Source: Gyromitra esculenta | Taxonomy: Eukaryota; Ascomycota; Pezizomycetes; Pezizales; Discinaceae | Assembly (NCBI GenBank): GCA_038503075.1 | Contig: JBCAML010000005.1 | Coordinates: forward strand, 1,488,001 to 1,552,000 | Reading direction: 5' to 3' | Length of the DNA stretch: 64,000 nt | In this document: piece after piece, positions 43,596-55,293 of the stretch | Layout: each line of letters starts with the position of its first letter | Position numbering within the stretch: the stretch's first letter is position 1 | The notes under the pieces: generated by a model | Database searches by the model: none | The model's input: the letters and a program-made list of their open reading frames with translations, nothing else | Told to the model about the DNA's origin: nothing | Made by a program: the position numbers and the translations under genes

Positions 43596-44110
43596 ATGGC
43601 TTCCACGCCCTCTGCGATCGCCTCCTCCTACAGAGCCATATATAAAGCCGCTTTGGCCGCTGTGCAGCATTCGTCCCCTGCCCGCTACGCTATTCGCGAC
43701 AAGGTGCGAAACGGTTTCCGTTCTGCAGATCCTTCAACGTTTTCGCAGCAGAGGATTGATAATACCGTTGAGTTCTTGCGCATCGCGGCGAGGAGGAGGG
43801 GAATTGAACATGATATTGTTAGGAACCTGTGTATGGTGCATTATTGGCAGGTTATGGGCAAGAAAAGGTTTGTTGGTTCCAGCGGTCTGGTATTAAAAAA
43901 AGTAAAAAATGGACGAATACATCTACTCTCAGTCGGTACTATGAAAGTGAGGGTGATGGAATTTTTGGTGGTCAATGTCCAATTCGCGTAATAGCTAGCT
44001 GACTTGGGGTTTCGTACAGTCGGAGAATAGCCGGGTACGAAACTGCTTTCAGTAGTTACTACGAGATCATCGGCCTCTTAAACCAAAGCATGGAACTTGA
44101 GTTGCGGTGA
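43596..44110 (+). CDS. DUF1763-type small protein with a YR-rich N-terminal helix
   Basis: Two exons, 43596-43867 and 44020-44110, give 120 residues; the intron has donor GTTTGT, branch GCTGAC and acceptor TACAG. The protein reads SSYRAIYKAALAAVQHSSPARYAIRDKVRNGFR, then a helix FLRIAARRRGIEHDIVRNL, and ends SYYEIIGLLNQSMELELR. This matches the fungal DUF1763 pattern: an N-terminal YR helix resembling LYR-type mitochondrial adaptors and a C-terminal YY..LLN.SM motif. The function of the family is not established; an LYR-like role in mitochondria is only a suggestion. Reading on past the donor without splicing gives a non-conserved tail, which supports the intron. Confidence 0.75.
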
Positions 44111-44345
44111 TAGTTAATGGGTAATATTAGGAAAGCTATAAGATGAATTTTCTCCCAAGTCTTACTTATTAATAATGAGTTCAATTCTTTCAAACATTAC
44201 TATATTCAATCGCGCAAGCTTTCTGTTGATACAATCATATTCCCCGCACCCCCCAGTTTCTGGTAAAATCACCGTCTTCTAGCAGACGTGAATACCCTCA
44301 AGGTTGCAAGAATAGCTCCAGAAAAAATAATGGAAAAGTAGCGAT

Positions 44346-45760
44346 TTACAATTCATCCTTAGCCTCCTTGGGAGTCTCGCCAGCGTAGAATTGCTTTAGG
44401 ATGTTCTTGCGAATGGTCAAGTCGTCCAGCCTAGATAATTCCGTTAGTTAAAACTCACTACCGGGCCCGGAGGTCGCAATTAGGAACATACTTCGATGGT
44501 GCCAATCCGCCCTTGCTGGCAATCCCCTCTAGCCTCTTGAGCTCCTTCTCGACATACCCGGCATTAGCACTGATCTTAGCCAGAACCTTAACGTAATACG
44601 CCGCATACGCCTCTTTCAACCCCTTAGCGATCTTCTCCACCTCCGCAACAACACTCGCCTCCTCGCCCTTGACAAGTTTAGCAACGATGGCGTCCAACTC
44701 GGCGATACGTCCCGCAGTATCCTTGAGTCCGCCACCAACAGCGCGGTGAGTACCAGAGTGCTGGTTAATGAAGTCGACAATAGCTTCCTCAGTGCGGGCG
44801 CCGGTGTAGTCAACCGCCTCAGTGGACCCCTTGGGGAACCATTTAAGAGTCGGGTATCCGGTGACGCCGTAGCGCTCGGCGGAGGCCTTGGCACTGGGAG
44901 TGTCGGCGTTGACCTTGACAATGAGGACTTCGGATTCATCTTTGAAGTTTGTGGCGATGGTCTCGTAGGCTGGGGCAAGGGCTTTGCAGTGACCGCACCA
45001 GGGCTATAAAGTTCGTTAGTCAGGCTGCTGGGTTCTCTCTGCCCGGGGAAACTTACTGCGTAGAACTTCACAAATACGCCCTTGTCCTGATCCAATACAA
45101 TCTTGTCGAAATCCGCGTCTGTAACTGACTTGACATTGCTCGGCGCTTCCTTCTTGACCTTTGGCTTAACCCCAAGCTTCTCTGACACGAACTTCTGGAG
45201 AGACTCGAGGTCCCGCTGGCTGTCGTATGGAATAGGTTCTTCAGATTTACCATCGAACCATTTTAGTGTAGGGAAGCCCTGAACACCGAAACGCTTTCCG
45301 AGAGACTTGTGGGCTGAAGTGAAGGCGTCAAGTCAGAATGAGAGAACAGGGGGGGATAAGGGGGATATGCGAAATGACGTACCATCGGCATCGACCTTGG
45401 CGATTATGACCTTATCCTTCTGTCCAGCGAAGGAGTCTGCAAGCTGCTCGTAGACGGGCGCAAGAGTTTTGCAGTCTGAGGGTCGCGAAGTCAGTTTACG
45501 GCCTTCTCTCAGTTAAGATTGAAGGAATGGCAGATAGGACATACGTCCACACCAAGGCTGTTTTAGGATCAGTATTAATTCATCCCATAATCTTCATTTG
45601 AGGCAGGAGTACTCACAGCAAAGAATTCTACCAAAGCTGGCTTTCCGCTCTTTAGAATCTCCTGGTCGAAGTTCTTAGGGCTGAGATCAAGAACATTGCT
45701 AGCCCCCACAACGACTAGCAGCGATGAGCACACGGCGAAGAAGGACCCAAAACCCTTCAT
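44346..45760 (-). CDS. Protein disulfide isomerase, Erp38/TigA type, with KDEL
   Basis: An ER luminal oxidoreductase that forms and reshuffles disulfides in secretory proteins. Six exons: 45760-45617, 45557-45545, 45475-45383, 45313-45057, 45003-44492, 44430-44346, joining to 367 residues. Signal peptide MKGFGSFFAVCSSLLVVVGAS; first thioredoxin domain with PWCGHC at 49-54; second with PWCGHC at 170-175; then an ERp29-like helical C-terminal domain (LAKISANAGYVEKELKRLEGIASKG); C-terminal KDEL. This is the layout of fungal TigA/Erp38. Exon 2 is only 13 nt and encodes most of the first active site, so its correct splicing is essential. An intron precedes each PWCGHC. It shares a 464-bp divergent promoter with the DUF3807-type gene. 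Confidence 0.95.
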
Positions 45761-46224
45761 AGTTGCAGAGAGGATATGATAAAAGACCTAAATAGATAAA
45801 GCAGCTGCTAGGGAATAAAATAGAGGAAATTGAAGGTGGTACGTAGATTAATTGGGAATCGGAGAAAAGAGGTGGAGAAAGAGACTCAAGAGATCCCTTT
45901 TGAGGCTCAGGGAAAGAAGACAGATTTCCAATGAAGCTCTAAGCTGAAGCGGCTGATAAATCCAAAGGAACCCTAACCTGCCCACCGGTGGCGTTCACCA
46001 ATATTACTCAACGAATAATTACTGTATTCTGTGAGGAATAGTGATATCACCGGAGACAAATAACTATTTACAGCCCAGCCATTGTTTCGCTTTTGTTGTT
46101 GCTGTTGCGCAACTTGGCTTTGTCACGTGCCGTATCACGTGTATCGAGATTTGGACGACATCAGATCTCGCGTCTCTCTCGTCTCTCTCTCCTGCATCAA
46201 CACCCCTCAACAGCATTTATGTAA
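45761..46224. promoter_or_regulatory. Divergent promoter of PDI and the DUF3807-type gene, with two E-boxes
   Basis: 464 bp. CACGTG occurs at 46124-46129 and 46136-46141, 12 bp apart (about one helical turn), close to the rightward gene. A CCAAT lies near 45999. Regulation by bHLH factors is inferred. Confidence 0.45.
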
Positions 46225-46953
46225 ATGTCGACCCTCTCCCACATCCCCATCGTAACGCCCGTAGGATTTCCTCCATCTCTTTCTCGTCGCTCCAAGGACA
46301 GGCTCTAATACCTTCTAGGAAGATCTAGCAAACTTCGACCAAGCCCACTTCTCGGCAGTCCATCACATCCACCTCAGCTCCAACTTCCTCCCTCCTCCTC
46401 CTCCTGGAGAAGTAATAACTGAAGATGCGGTGCTTGAAGATGACGACGGACTTGGATATTACTATGACGGGCAGAAACGGATGCTAACGGACGAGCAAAT
46501 CTCTATGTTCCGCTTCTCGGAAGTCCAAGAGCTCCTGCGTAATACCCCCTCGTCCCCTTTTACCACTTTTTCTGACATTCCTCTTCACCAATAGGTCGTA
46601 AACGTCGCAACAATAAACGGCGTCAAGAACACAAAGACCGCAAAGCTCTGCGCAAATTACAGGAGGACGAGTCTGCCGCAATCGAGGCAGCTGACCGTAG
46701 CCGCACTCAAGCCACCGCTGAGCAGGCAGCAGCAAATCCTAGAGTTTTGCCCGAGGTGGCGCGCAAGGGGCGACTGGAAGCTGCGATCTGGGCAAGTTCG
46801 TTGGAGTACGACGAGAACTTGACGGGGAATAGGGGAAAGGATGTGGCGCCAGCAGCTATACTGGCACCGACACAGGTGCCTGTAACGAAGGTGGTCCCGA
46901 GTGTCGGAGCAGGAGGGAAGCAGTTTTTGTGGCCGGCTATTGTGAAGGAATAA
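46225..46953 (+). CDS. DUF3807-type protein of unknown function
   Basis: Three exons, 46225-46260, 46319-46538 and 46595-46953, join to 204 residues. The central segment DDGLGYYYDGQKRMLTDEQISMFRFSEVQELL, followed by a basic stretch RRKRRNNKRRQEHKDRKALRKLQ, matches the fungal DUF3807 pattern (LGYYPDG.KR.LTDEQI..FR.SE). The basic stretch could act as a nuclear signal. The C-terminal half is Ala/Val-rich with KQFLWPAIVKE at the end. No biochemical role is known to me. The first exon (12 codons) is the least certain part; exon 2 and 3 boundaries are fixed by phase and by GTAATA / CAATAG splice sites. Confidence 0.7.
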
Positions 46954-47567
46954 AGTATGTATTCTTTTTGCTTTTTCTTTTAGAAACACGAGATGGAGAG
47001 CTGTTTGTAGTGGGGCTTTAATGATGAGAATTACGCAATCGTCATCCTTAGACGGAGCCACGAGGTCTGCAATATGACGCTTAGGCGAAGACGAAAATAT
47101 TGCACCAATATCATATCTCTGATAAGCTTTTTTTTATTTCTCCAACTTTGGTCGTTAAGAAATGCCGGGTATTACGTTGCTTATGCTTTTGCTAATTATT
47201 CATAAGCTGTTTCAGGCTTCGAATGAGTATTCTATTCGGGAATTACACAATAGAGAATACTAATCTTTAAGAGGACTTCACCCACCCGCTTCCCTCGGAA
47301 CATTCATCCATTACTCTCGTCCTCTCCTTATATTCCTTTCACCGCGTAGTTCTTGTCCTACCTACAACTCTCGGGTCGCTCAAAACTAATAAAGCTGCTT
47401 GCCTACATGTACATGTATTCATCCCTTAGAATGCCTTGGCACACTAACCATCCGGCGCTACTGAAGCCTTTAAGCAAAACTAGACATAATGGGAAGGTTC
47501 GGCCCAGGGAACGACGCTAATATGCCGCAGCTCGCCTCGAATGCGCGATTTTGATGGAAGCATCCAT
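46954..47567. other. Intergenic stretch upstream of the tRNA gene
   Basis: No gene seen. Contains the palindromic ACATGTACATGT near 47405, also present near 37559. Confidence 0.45.
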
Positions 47568-47666
47568 GGGGATATGGTTTAGTGGTATAATACCTCTTTA
47601 GCAGATTGGCTCTTCACGAGTCGACTTGTATAGAGGTGGTCCGGCGTTCGATTCGCCGTATCTCCA
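47568..47666 (+). tRNA. tRNA-Ala (AGC) with a 27-nt intron
   Basis: Acceptor stem GGGGATA/TATCTCC with discriminator A. The third pair is G-U, the G3:U70 identity element of alanine tRNA. D region GTT/AAT; anticodon stem CCTCT/AGAGG (47593-47597, 47632-47636); mature loop TTAGCAT with anticodon AGC at 47600-47602; intron 47604-47630, in the canonical place one base after the anticodon; T arm CGGCG-TTCGATT-CGCCG containing box B GTTCGATTC. A T-run follows at 47670. Confidence 0.88.
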
Positions 47667-50412
47667 ATCTTTTTAGCCACCAATGTCACAGCCTTCTTTT
47701 GCCTTGAAAATAAGCTCAATGTTTCTATTGGCTCAGGCTATTAAGCGAAAGGGAGAATAGGGTTGTATTAGGTGATTAATTATTGCAGTTAATGCCGTTT
47801 AGTAAAAATATCCCTAATGATGGCAATATTACATGCAAAAGCCATAGAGAATATAGCCCCTTTTCCAAACTTTCAAACATGTAAAATATAACTTCGGATG
47901 CACTCTACAAGGCTCACCAATTGTAAGCATCTACCCTTTCCCGTCATGGAATATCACCACGGCTTAAGAAGCGAGTGAGAATTCATGATGTATAGCTTCC
48001 CAATATTTGCGGTGATTTTGAGAAGATGGGGAAGACGCTGATCTTGAGTATTTAAGAGCGTAGTTATCCTCCTCGAACCACTCCAGTATCTCCTTAAACC
48101 ATCCTGTTTCAGCAACCAGCTCATACTTGACTCGACAAATGACAAAACGTAGTTCATCAGCCAACCCATATGGTGCTACGGTGATGGCAAAGAACATAGA
48201 GTAGATGATAGAAGTATGTAAGCCAACCGGGTTCGAAGCCTCTGTTACATTAATCTGCAGAACTGGCGTTACTGCCGTAAGCTGAATATTTGGTAGATAT
48301 CTATGCATATACCTAGGCCTGATCCCGGCACCGGCGAGTAAGCTGGTTGGCGGGTAGTCTGGTCAGCGCTTTCCGTGCGTTAATGATAGGAAAATCGGTA
48401 TCGAACCGAATAGTAAGGGCGATTCGTATCCTTTTTTGCGGCAACACGACCCTTCAAGCTAAGACACTAGGATGTGTAAAATAATGGGGCACCTGTTTAT
48501 TCTAGGCTCTCGTGCTTGGTGGGCGTAATATCGTGGGCGTCTTCTAAGGCTGTGCGGTCTGCAAAAGCGCGAATTCAGCAGACTAAATCGAAATATTTAG
48601 ACTGAATAACGGTTGATAAGAATGAGTTATGTCCATGGATGGCTAGAGAAATAGAGAGCCAAAGTTGGATTGCTGGCAATTAAGGTATCATCGCGATCGC
48701 TGTACATCCTTAGGTCGCGGATGCGGATCCAAACTGTCGAGAGCATGCAATACAGGTAAGTGTGATAATCTAGAAACGGAATAGCTGGGTTCGGCGTTTC
48801 AGTGCTATTAAAGCAAGCATATAGCGACAATAAGATTGAAAATAGCTTCGGGGAACACAGCTAGTCGCATTTACATAATAGATTGGTCTCGCAAAAAAAA
48901 TGTCAAAAAATCATGAATAAGCTCTACTTTGTATAAAGTAAACTCTTGTGCAATCCCGAGAAGCGCAGTAGTTTAGAGGGGTTACAAATAAATTGTCTCT
49001 ATCGTTTTTACAAGTGGAAATCACGGCATTAATCTTGGAAAGTGAGCCGAGTGATAACGCATGCGAACTAACAACGCGGTGGTATTTTTTGGGATTGGAA
49101 GCCTTAAGACGGGTACCTGTAATAAGCCCAGAGCGTAATAAACTCTACTGATCGACATGTACATCAGTGGAAGAAAGTATAGATGCAGCGCAGATCCACA
49201 CGAGATAACTGTATGTATGCCAGCGAGGGTCCAGGTCCAGACTTGACCGCCTGGAAGGGCAGCAAGCAGTGTAATTCGGCCAACTCAATCTCCAGCCGCC
49301 GAAAATCTTAAGATTGAAATGCTTTCGTTAATCGAGCAACACTAAGCGCTACGGTAGTCGGGTACTCGGACCGTAGAAGTGAAGTATCCGCCACTGGGGG
49401 GTTCGCAATAATTCAGCCCCGGGGGATGGGTTTACATGTATACAGCTGTTGGGGCCGGACTTTAATCCACGTCATTTGTTCGTGCCCGAGTGCTAAAAGG
49501 AGAACTACACTGAAAATAAACCGCAGAGAATTTTCTCCCCACCGGGACTTCGAGCCGCAGAAACGGAAGCTAGTGCGGGGGTTAATTAATCTGAAGAGAG
49601 TGGCAGCACTAATTCCCCTATCGCCCTTAAGCTATCTCGAAATCCACAACATAGCACAGAGGTAAGAAAAACTCCCGTGGGCCCCGAGAACTGGTGGCTA
49701 AAAAACCAACTCTAGAAAAACCGTTGCCTTTTTTTATAGCTAGATATAGTGTAAGAACTGATTAAGGCGTACCTATATGTGGCCTTACAGTGCAGCCGAG
49801 GCCTAAGAGCAAGCCAGAAATCTGGCAACCGCGTGATTTGAGACCATATCTCGTGCCTGGCATTTTTTTTCCTGCCTGTACTGATCAGATCACCGTCACC
49901 ACACTTTTCAAATCCCTACTCCTCAGGGGAAGTTCATCCAATTCACGAAAACTCTCTGGTCACATCCAATTCATCCAATAGAGATTGTCTCATTAGAGCC
50001 GTCTTGTCAAAATTCGGTCTAATCTAGGAGGAGTAGACCAGTAAAAAAACGGTACACGATATTCATTTCTGACACCATACAAATAATGGAAGCACGGACC
50101 TATCCGCCTTACTCCCCGCTGCAGGGCATTTCACCGCTACCGGATTATAAACATGGGGGATCCGATTCTTGGATCTGTGGTACGGCTGATAACATGGCAC
50201 TGCAGGGGCTAATGCCTGTCCGTTTCGGAATGATGCCCCGAGATACCTAATGCCTTTACCCCACGAAAAAAAATCTTATTTCCACTTCCAAATGTTGCGT
50301 ATAAAGTCTGAAGTTAAGAATCTAAAAGGGGAGGTTTCACTATTTATCGCTTTTTGGACTGAAAAGCTTTAATTTTTACTTTAGTGGTCAAAAGCTTTTC
50401 GGCGTATTCACG
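47667..50412. other. Long AT-rich intergenic region
   Basis: 2.7 kb between the tRNA and the LPMO gene. Apart from a possible exon at 47964-48361 no coding region is supported. The frame at 48627-48830 (minus) is open for 67 codons without a known domain and might be a further exon. Confidence 0.45.
47964..48361 (-). CDS. Possible exon of an unidentified gene
   Basis: An open minus-strand frame reads DYPPTSLLAGAGIRPRYMHRYLPNIQ, continues through a hydrophobic stretch SIIYSMFFAITVAPYGLADELRF, and ends IHHEFSLAS. It has a mixed, protein-like composition and a possible CCAG acceptor at its upstream end. I do not recognise the family and could not place a start or partner exon with confidence. 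Confidence 0.25.
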
Positions 50413-51817
50413 ATGGTCAATTCATTCAGAGCTGCAACTGCAGTTGCAGCGTACTATGGATTTGTATCCCTCATAGCAGCTCATCAGAACCTTCACGAGG
50501 TAAGCAAACCCCTTCCAGAGCTCCAATGCTGTAGTAGAAATCCACAACTGATGTTTAACAGTTTTGGGTCAACGGTGTCACGGTTGGCTATGAAAAATGC
50601 ATGCGAAGACCACCTAGCAACAACCCTGTGACCGATGTTCAAAGTACAGACATCAGGTGTAACGTGAATGGGCTTTTGGCAACAGGAACAAACCCAGTTC
50701 CTGGTGTCTGCGCGGTGAATGCTGGCGACGAAATCACTGTATGTTATGCTGTCACACTTGCTACGACTTAGTGGGATATCAGCTAGCTGACCTTTCTTAG
50801 GTGATATGGGACACGAGCAGTCACCCTGGGCCAATCCAACACTTTCTTTATGGTACGGTTTCACTTTCTCCTCCTGGCGGCGTGTGGGGTGGATTATACC
50901 TAACGAATATAAAGGACCTGTTAACTCCGCGCTCACCGCCGACGGTTCTGGTGCCTTCTGGTCCAAGATCGATGTCCTTAACGTGCAAGATGGCAAGATG
51001 GCAAACGTAATCATGATGGAGAACAGTGGAAAATACACCTTCAAACTCCCCGCAAATCTAGCCAGTGGAGAATACCTAGTAAGCACTCTCATGATCAAAC
51101 TCGCGTGAAGATGCTCTTACGCAGTTATGCACATATATAGCTTCGATCCGAGATGCTGGCGCTTCACGGAGCGGGTGTTATTGGGGGTGCTCAATTCTAC
51201 ATTGGGTAAGGATATTCGCTTCTTGAAAGGGATATTTAAGGCTTCACTTACAATTTGGGGAACTGTGCAGATGTATGCAGATCAAGATTACGGGGCCAGG
51301 CGGCGAATGTAATCCAAAATTCAGTCTTCCGGGAATTTACGACGTAGCACATCTATCCTCCCCCTCCTCCCCACATGGTGAATTGAGTTGACGTAAATAC
51401 TAGGCATCCCAACCGGAAATCTATATCCCAAACAACTACAACGGTTTCAACACCCTAACATACACCGCCCCTGGTGGACCAGTCGCAACATGTACTGCCG
51501 GTTCCGGCGGCAGCACTCCAAGATCAACTATTAAGTCCGTATCAGCGACACCCACCAGCTCTAAAGCAGCGTCTTCAAGCAGCAAAACCACATCTTCTAG
51601 CAGCTCACCCGTTGCGCCAACCGCAACGCCATCGACGGGTGCAGTGTTGCCCAAATACGGCCAGGTACGTGATTGCCTACTCTATGCTATGGCAGAACAT
51701 TTTATCTAATTTGTTTTCTGTGTTTAGTGCGGTGGGTTGGGCTACACTGGGCCCACGCTTTGTTTGCCTGGCAATACGTGCACGAAACTTAATGACTACT
51801 ACTCCCAATGCTTATAA
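50413..51817 (+). CDS. AA9 lytic polysaccharide monooxygenase with C-terminal CBM1
   Basis: A secreted copper enzyme that cleaves cellulose oxidatively. Eight exons: 50413-50499, 50562-50738, 50801-50852, 50915-51078, 51141-51205, 51271-51343, 51404-51664, 51728-51817, joining to 322 residues. The signal peptide ends at Ala23, so the mature protein begins with His24, the obligatory N-terminal ligand of the histidine brace; the second His is in TSSHPGPIQHFLYG (about residue 96), and the axial Tyr region is GAQFYIGCMQI. A Ser/Thr-rich linker (SATPTSSKAASSSSKTTSSS) leads to a cellulose-binding CBM1, YGQCGGLGYTGPTLC..CTKLNDYYSQC, split from the linker by the last intron. The phase of all seven introns is consistent. 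Likely induced during growth on plant cell walls (family knowledge). Confidence 0.93.
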
Positions 51818-52173
51818 GTGAGTATTGAGTATTGCTTTTCCAGTATACCAAGTTTGAGAGGTAAAATCATGTGGATCATAAATATTAAGATATCAGACGA
51901 CACTAGAGTGAGCAAAGCTCTTAAAGAGTGTTGAAATAATGAATAGATCTGATATATTGACTGTCCAGTAAACTAGAGAAGAGGAAAAGAATAGACGAAC
52001 GGGAGAAGAGCTCCATATATATACTCCCTATGGAGTCATATATAAACAGGTTTACGGGGGCTCTTTGGGCGCCGAATAGATCGGCCCGAGCAACCCCCTT
52101 TAGCAGTATAGACTATACCGAACGTCTTCGGTATCCCGAGTAGTGACGTACCAAATGAGACACTAGGAAGCCT
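51818..52173. other. LPMO 3' flank and start of the LINE remnant
   Basis: No gene. From about 52040 it may belong to the decayed LINE, since the reading frame into 52174 is open for short blocks only. Confidence 0.4.
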
Positions 52174-52638
52174 ATGGATATATACCATATATCCAACAAA
52201 GAGGATCACTGGTGGGGGCAAAAGTTGTGGACTGGGAGTTTTGGGATGGGAAGCGAGATGGAAATCATGGATGCTGAGATGGTGGGCATCAAGAAGGCGG
52301 TGGAGCAAGGAATTATACAGTGCAAAGAGAAAGGGGTCAATCAGCTAGTTATCCAAACAGACAGCCAGGAAGCCATGAAGAAAGTTAAGGAACGTGAACC
52401 AGGACCCGGCGAAATGATGGCATACAAGATCTGATAGCAGATACACGCAGCGAAAATGGCCAAAATCAATACCAAATTCAAATGGGTCAAGGCACATGCA
52501 AATATCACAGGAAAGGAAGTAGCGGATATCCTAGCCAAAGAAGGGTGCGACAAGCCAAAAGACAAAGAGTGGTTTATATCACTCGCGTACCTAGCAACCA
52601 AAGCAAGAAGCGATGTCGAGGATCATTGGATGGAAAGC

Positions 52639-53467
52639 TTTCATGGATGAAAATGAGGAATTAGGTTAGGGTTTTCACTTGGTTGGTTGCGATGGATTTC
52701 GGTTATGGTTATAATGTCTTTGTGTTTTTCACGGATGAAGTGAAGTAATGGGTTAGGGTTCGGGAAGTAACGGTTGTAACGTAGGAGGGTTTTCTTTATA
52801 ATGTCTTTGTTGTTCGGCTGTGTTTCGGTTATGAGTCACGATAGGGATTGCGGGGTATATAAGGGATGGATTTTAGACGGTTGTTACGGTTTCCTTCTCT
52901 TTCTCTTAAGCAACGTTCTTACCTTACTTCTACTGCATTGTTTCGAATACTATCTCGATTCTACTCCAGAATCCTTGCGGTCGCTGTCGCTATGAAACCT
53001 CCACACTTAACTCGCCTTGAGTTAGACCCACGTAGGACCTGTAGAAACATCGTGGTTCTTGTCGCTTGACTCCTCGTTTAAGTAGCACTGCTCACCTTCA
53101 GGGATACTGAAGGGCTTAACGAGGAATCAAACCGTGAGAGTGTTTCAGTTGTTGTCGGGAATGGATTATGGTATGGAAAAGCGGGGTATTTAAGCAGGGG
53201 ATTCTTGTTAGTTTTTGTCTTCTTCTCTTTCTTTCTTTAAGCAATGTTCTCGTTTACCTTCTTCTGTAATCATTGAAATATGATCTCGGTTCTACCTCAG
53301 AACCCTCGCTGTCGCTGTTTACCTCGCTGCACTTGTTTCGCCTGAAGACAGACCCTTGTAGAACTTGTAGAAACGACGCACTCTTCAAACGTGTTGTTAT
53401 CTCGCTTAAGTAGCACTGCTCATCTTCAGGGATACTGAAGGGCTTAACGAGGGACTCAACCGTGAGA
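52639..53467 (+). repeat. Solo LTR, family A, in the LINE remnant, split by another
   Basis: Parts 52639-52726 and 53145-53467. Exact duplication AAAGC (52634-52638, 53468-53472). Proposed RNA start is AAGCAATGT. Confidence 0.92.
52727..53139 (+). repeat. Solo LTR, family A, inside the preceding LTR
   Basis: 413 bp with exact duplication GTGTT (52722-52726, 53140-53144). TGAGTCA precedes a TATATAAG box. Confidence 0.93.
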
Positions 53468-53501
53468 AAAGCTGGAAAACAGATCCCTGAAAAGGCATGA
53501 A

Positions 53502-53914
53502 TTTCACAGATGAAGTGGAGTGATGGGTTAGGGTTCGGGTAGTGGTGGATGCCGCGAAGGATGGGTTTCATAATGTCTTTGTTGTTCGGTTACGTTTCGG
53601 TTATGACTCACGAGAGGGACTGCGGGGTATATAAGGACTGGATTTTAGACGGTTGTTGTGGTTTTCTTCTCTTTTCTTTAAGCAACGTTCTTACTTTACT
53701 TCTACCGTATTGTTTTAATACTACCTCAGTTCTGCCTTAGAACTCTCGCGGTCGCTGTCGCTGTGAAAACTCCTATACTTAACTCGCCTTGAGTTAGACT
53801 CCCGTAGGACCTGTAGAAAGCTTGTCGTAACACTTATCGCTTGACCTCTCGCTTAAGTAGCGCTGCTCACCTTCGGGGATACGGAAGGGCTTAACGAGAG
53901 ATCAAACCGTGAGA
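53502..53914 (+). repeat. 5' LTR of the decayed A element
   Basis: 413 bp, starting TTTCACAG. U3 resembles the LTR at 52727-53139 (TGACTCA, then TATATAAG). Followed by TTACGTTCTTG, a PBS that has lost one G. Confidence 0.9.
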
Positions 53915-53954
53915 TTACGTTCTTGTCCTATCTACACCTCCTGACGAAGTAACA

Positions 53955-55293
53955 ATGAGCACCCCCGCCCCCATCACTTCCTCCTCTGAAGGAGCCGCTA
54001 TTGCCACACCCCGCTTCCCCACAAAGGAAGCATTTGCCCAGGCCTATAGAGAAGACCCCGTTGAGTTATTTAATCGACTCCGGGAACTCAATCAAGCCCT
54101 TGAAGATCAAATCGATGTTCTACAAGAGGGAACGCAGGAGCTAGAAATAAAGCTCAACACCGCCCAGATCCAAGCAGACAATGCCAACCATCACGCCCAA
54201 CAACAGGACCAACGGGTCAGTGACGCCTCAACCCTCATTGACCGACTACGTCGGGAACGGAACGAAGCCCGTACATCCCTTTCCCTGCCCCCGGCTCCCC
54301 CAAACCTCACTGCCACTCCCCCACCGCCATCAAATACCACCCATCGCTCCGAGAGCATGCCGGACCCAGAGAAATTCGATGGATCCAGAGCAAAACTCCC
54401 CGGTTTTATCCTTCAACTCCGATCAAAACTTGCGGTCAACAGAGACCGATTCGCTGATGAGAACACCATGATTCTCTATACCATTAACCGCCTAGAAGGA
54501 GCCGCTCTGGAACAGGTTCGACACACGGTCCTCCCCTCTGGCCTCACAACCTGGAACAACGCCGCCGCCCTCATCGCCGCCTTGGAAACTGCCTTCGGAG
54601 ACCCCGACCCCACTGGCACAGCACGACGAGAACTACACCAGCTCCGCCAAGGCAAACGCGATTTTTCCGCCTATCTGGCTGACTTTCAACGCATCATGGG
54701 GCAACTAAACTTTGATGAAAACTCAAAGATGGACGCCCTTGAGCATGGTATGTCAGAAGAGTTAAAGGAAGCTATGGTCTTCGCCGCCGCTATGCCCGCT
54801 ACCCTCAACGACATGATCACAGTGCTTCACCCGGATGGACAATCGTATCCGAGCCCGCAAAGCAGAGAAACGAGGAAACGCCCGAGAGAGTATGGGACAG
54901 TTTAGCGCCCCAACCAACGCAATGACTCCTTTTGTTCCTGCCTCCTCGTTTGTCCCAGGAGGCCTTGCTCCTATGAACCTCTCTTTCGGACGCACCAGTA
55001 ACCTTTCTCGCCCCCCTCAGGACCAAAGATACACAATGGTCAATGGACGAAGGAAGCTATCAGAAGAAGAAAAGCAATGGCGCCGTTCTACCGGCAAATG
55101 CATGTTTTGCGCCGCCCCCGACCATTCCTACGCCAATTGCCCCTCCGCCCCGAAGAAACCCACAATGAGAGGAGCCCTCACTGCCCCACCCGCTAGCCGC
55201 ACACCTCCAGCCTCCTCCCTACCGCCACCACCTCTTCCACCTCAGTTTTTCGCCCTGGAATCCGCTAGCGCTTCAGGAGAGAATTTAAACTAG
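53955..55293 (+). pseudogene. Gag of the decayed A element, one frameshift
   Basis: Starts MSTPAPITSSSEGAAIATPRF. The N-terminal half contains ELNQALEDQIDVLQEG (coiled-coil-like) and DPEKFDGSRAKLPGFILQLRSKL; an intact LHQLRQGKRDFSAYLADFQ makes this the best reference for gag A. One extra base near 54829 (after DMITVL) shifts the frame; reading resumes with MDNRIRARKAEKRGNARES, the knuckle CMFCAAPDHSYANC and a UAG at 55293. Confidence 0.9.

Larger units (their letters stand above)
52174..53501 (+). pseudogene. LINE (Tad1-like) RNase H domain remnant, split by solo LTRs
   Basis: Frame 52174-52434 reads EIMDAEMVGIKKAVEQGI and LVIQTDSQEAMKKV. Frame 52456-52638 reads FKWVKAHANITGKEVADILAKEGC and DVEDHWMES and continues after the LTRs at 53473. 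These are the E, D and H-containing motifs of the RNase H domain at the end of non-LTR retrotransposon ORF2. A stop between the two frames and loss of all upstream ORF2 show that it is a fragment. The LTR at 52639-53467 interrupted it with duplication AAAGC. Confidence 0.75.

Noticed and set aside
38498..46953. Secondary-metabolite gene cluster around CYP505
   Set aside because: Neighbours are housekeeping genes (ARPC2, PDI, Atg33-like, DUF genes); no synthase, transporter or cluster regulator.
49426..49981. Plus-strand frames of 63-79 codons upstream of the LPMO gene
   Set aside because: Short, without motifs, interrupted, and no splice link to the LPMO start, which has its own signal peptide ATG at 50413.
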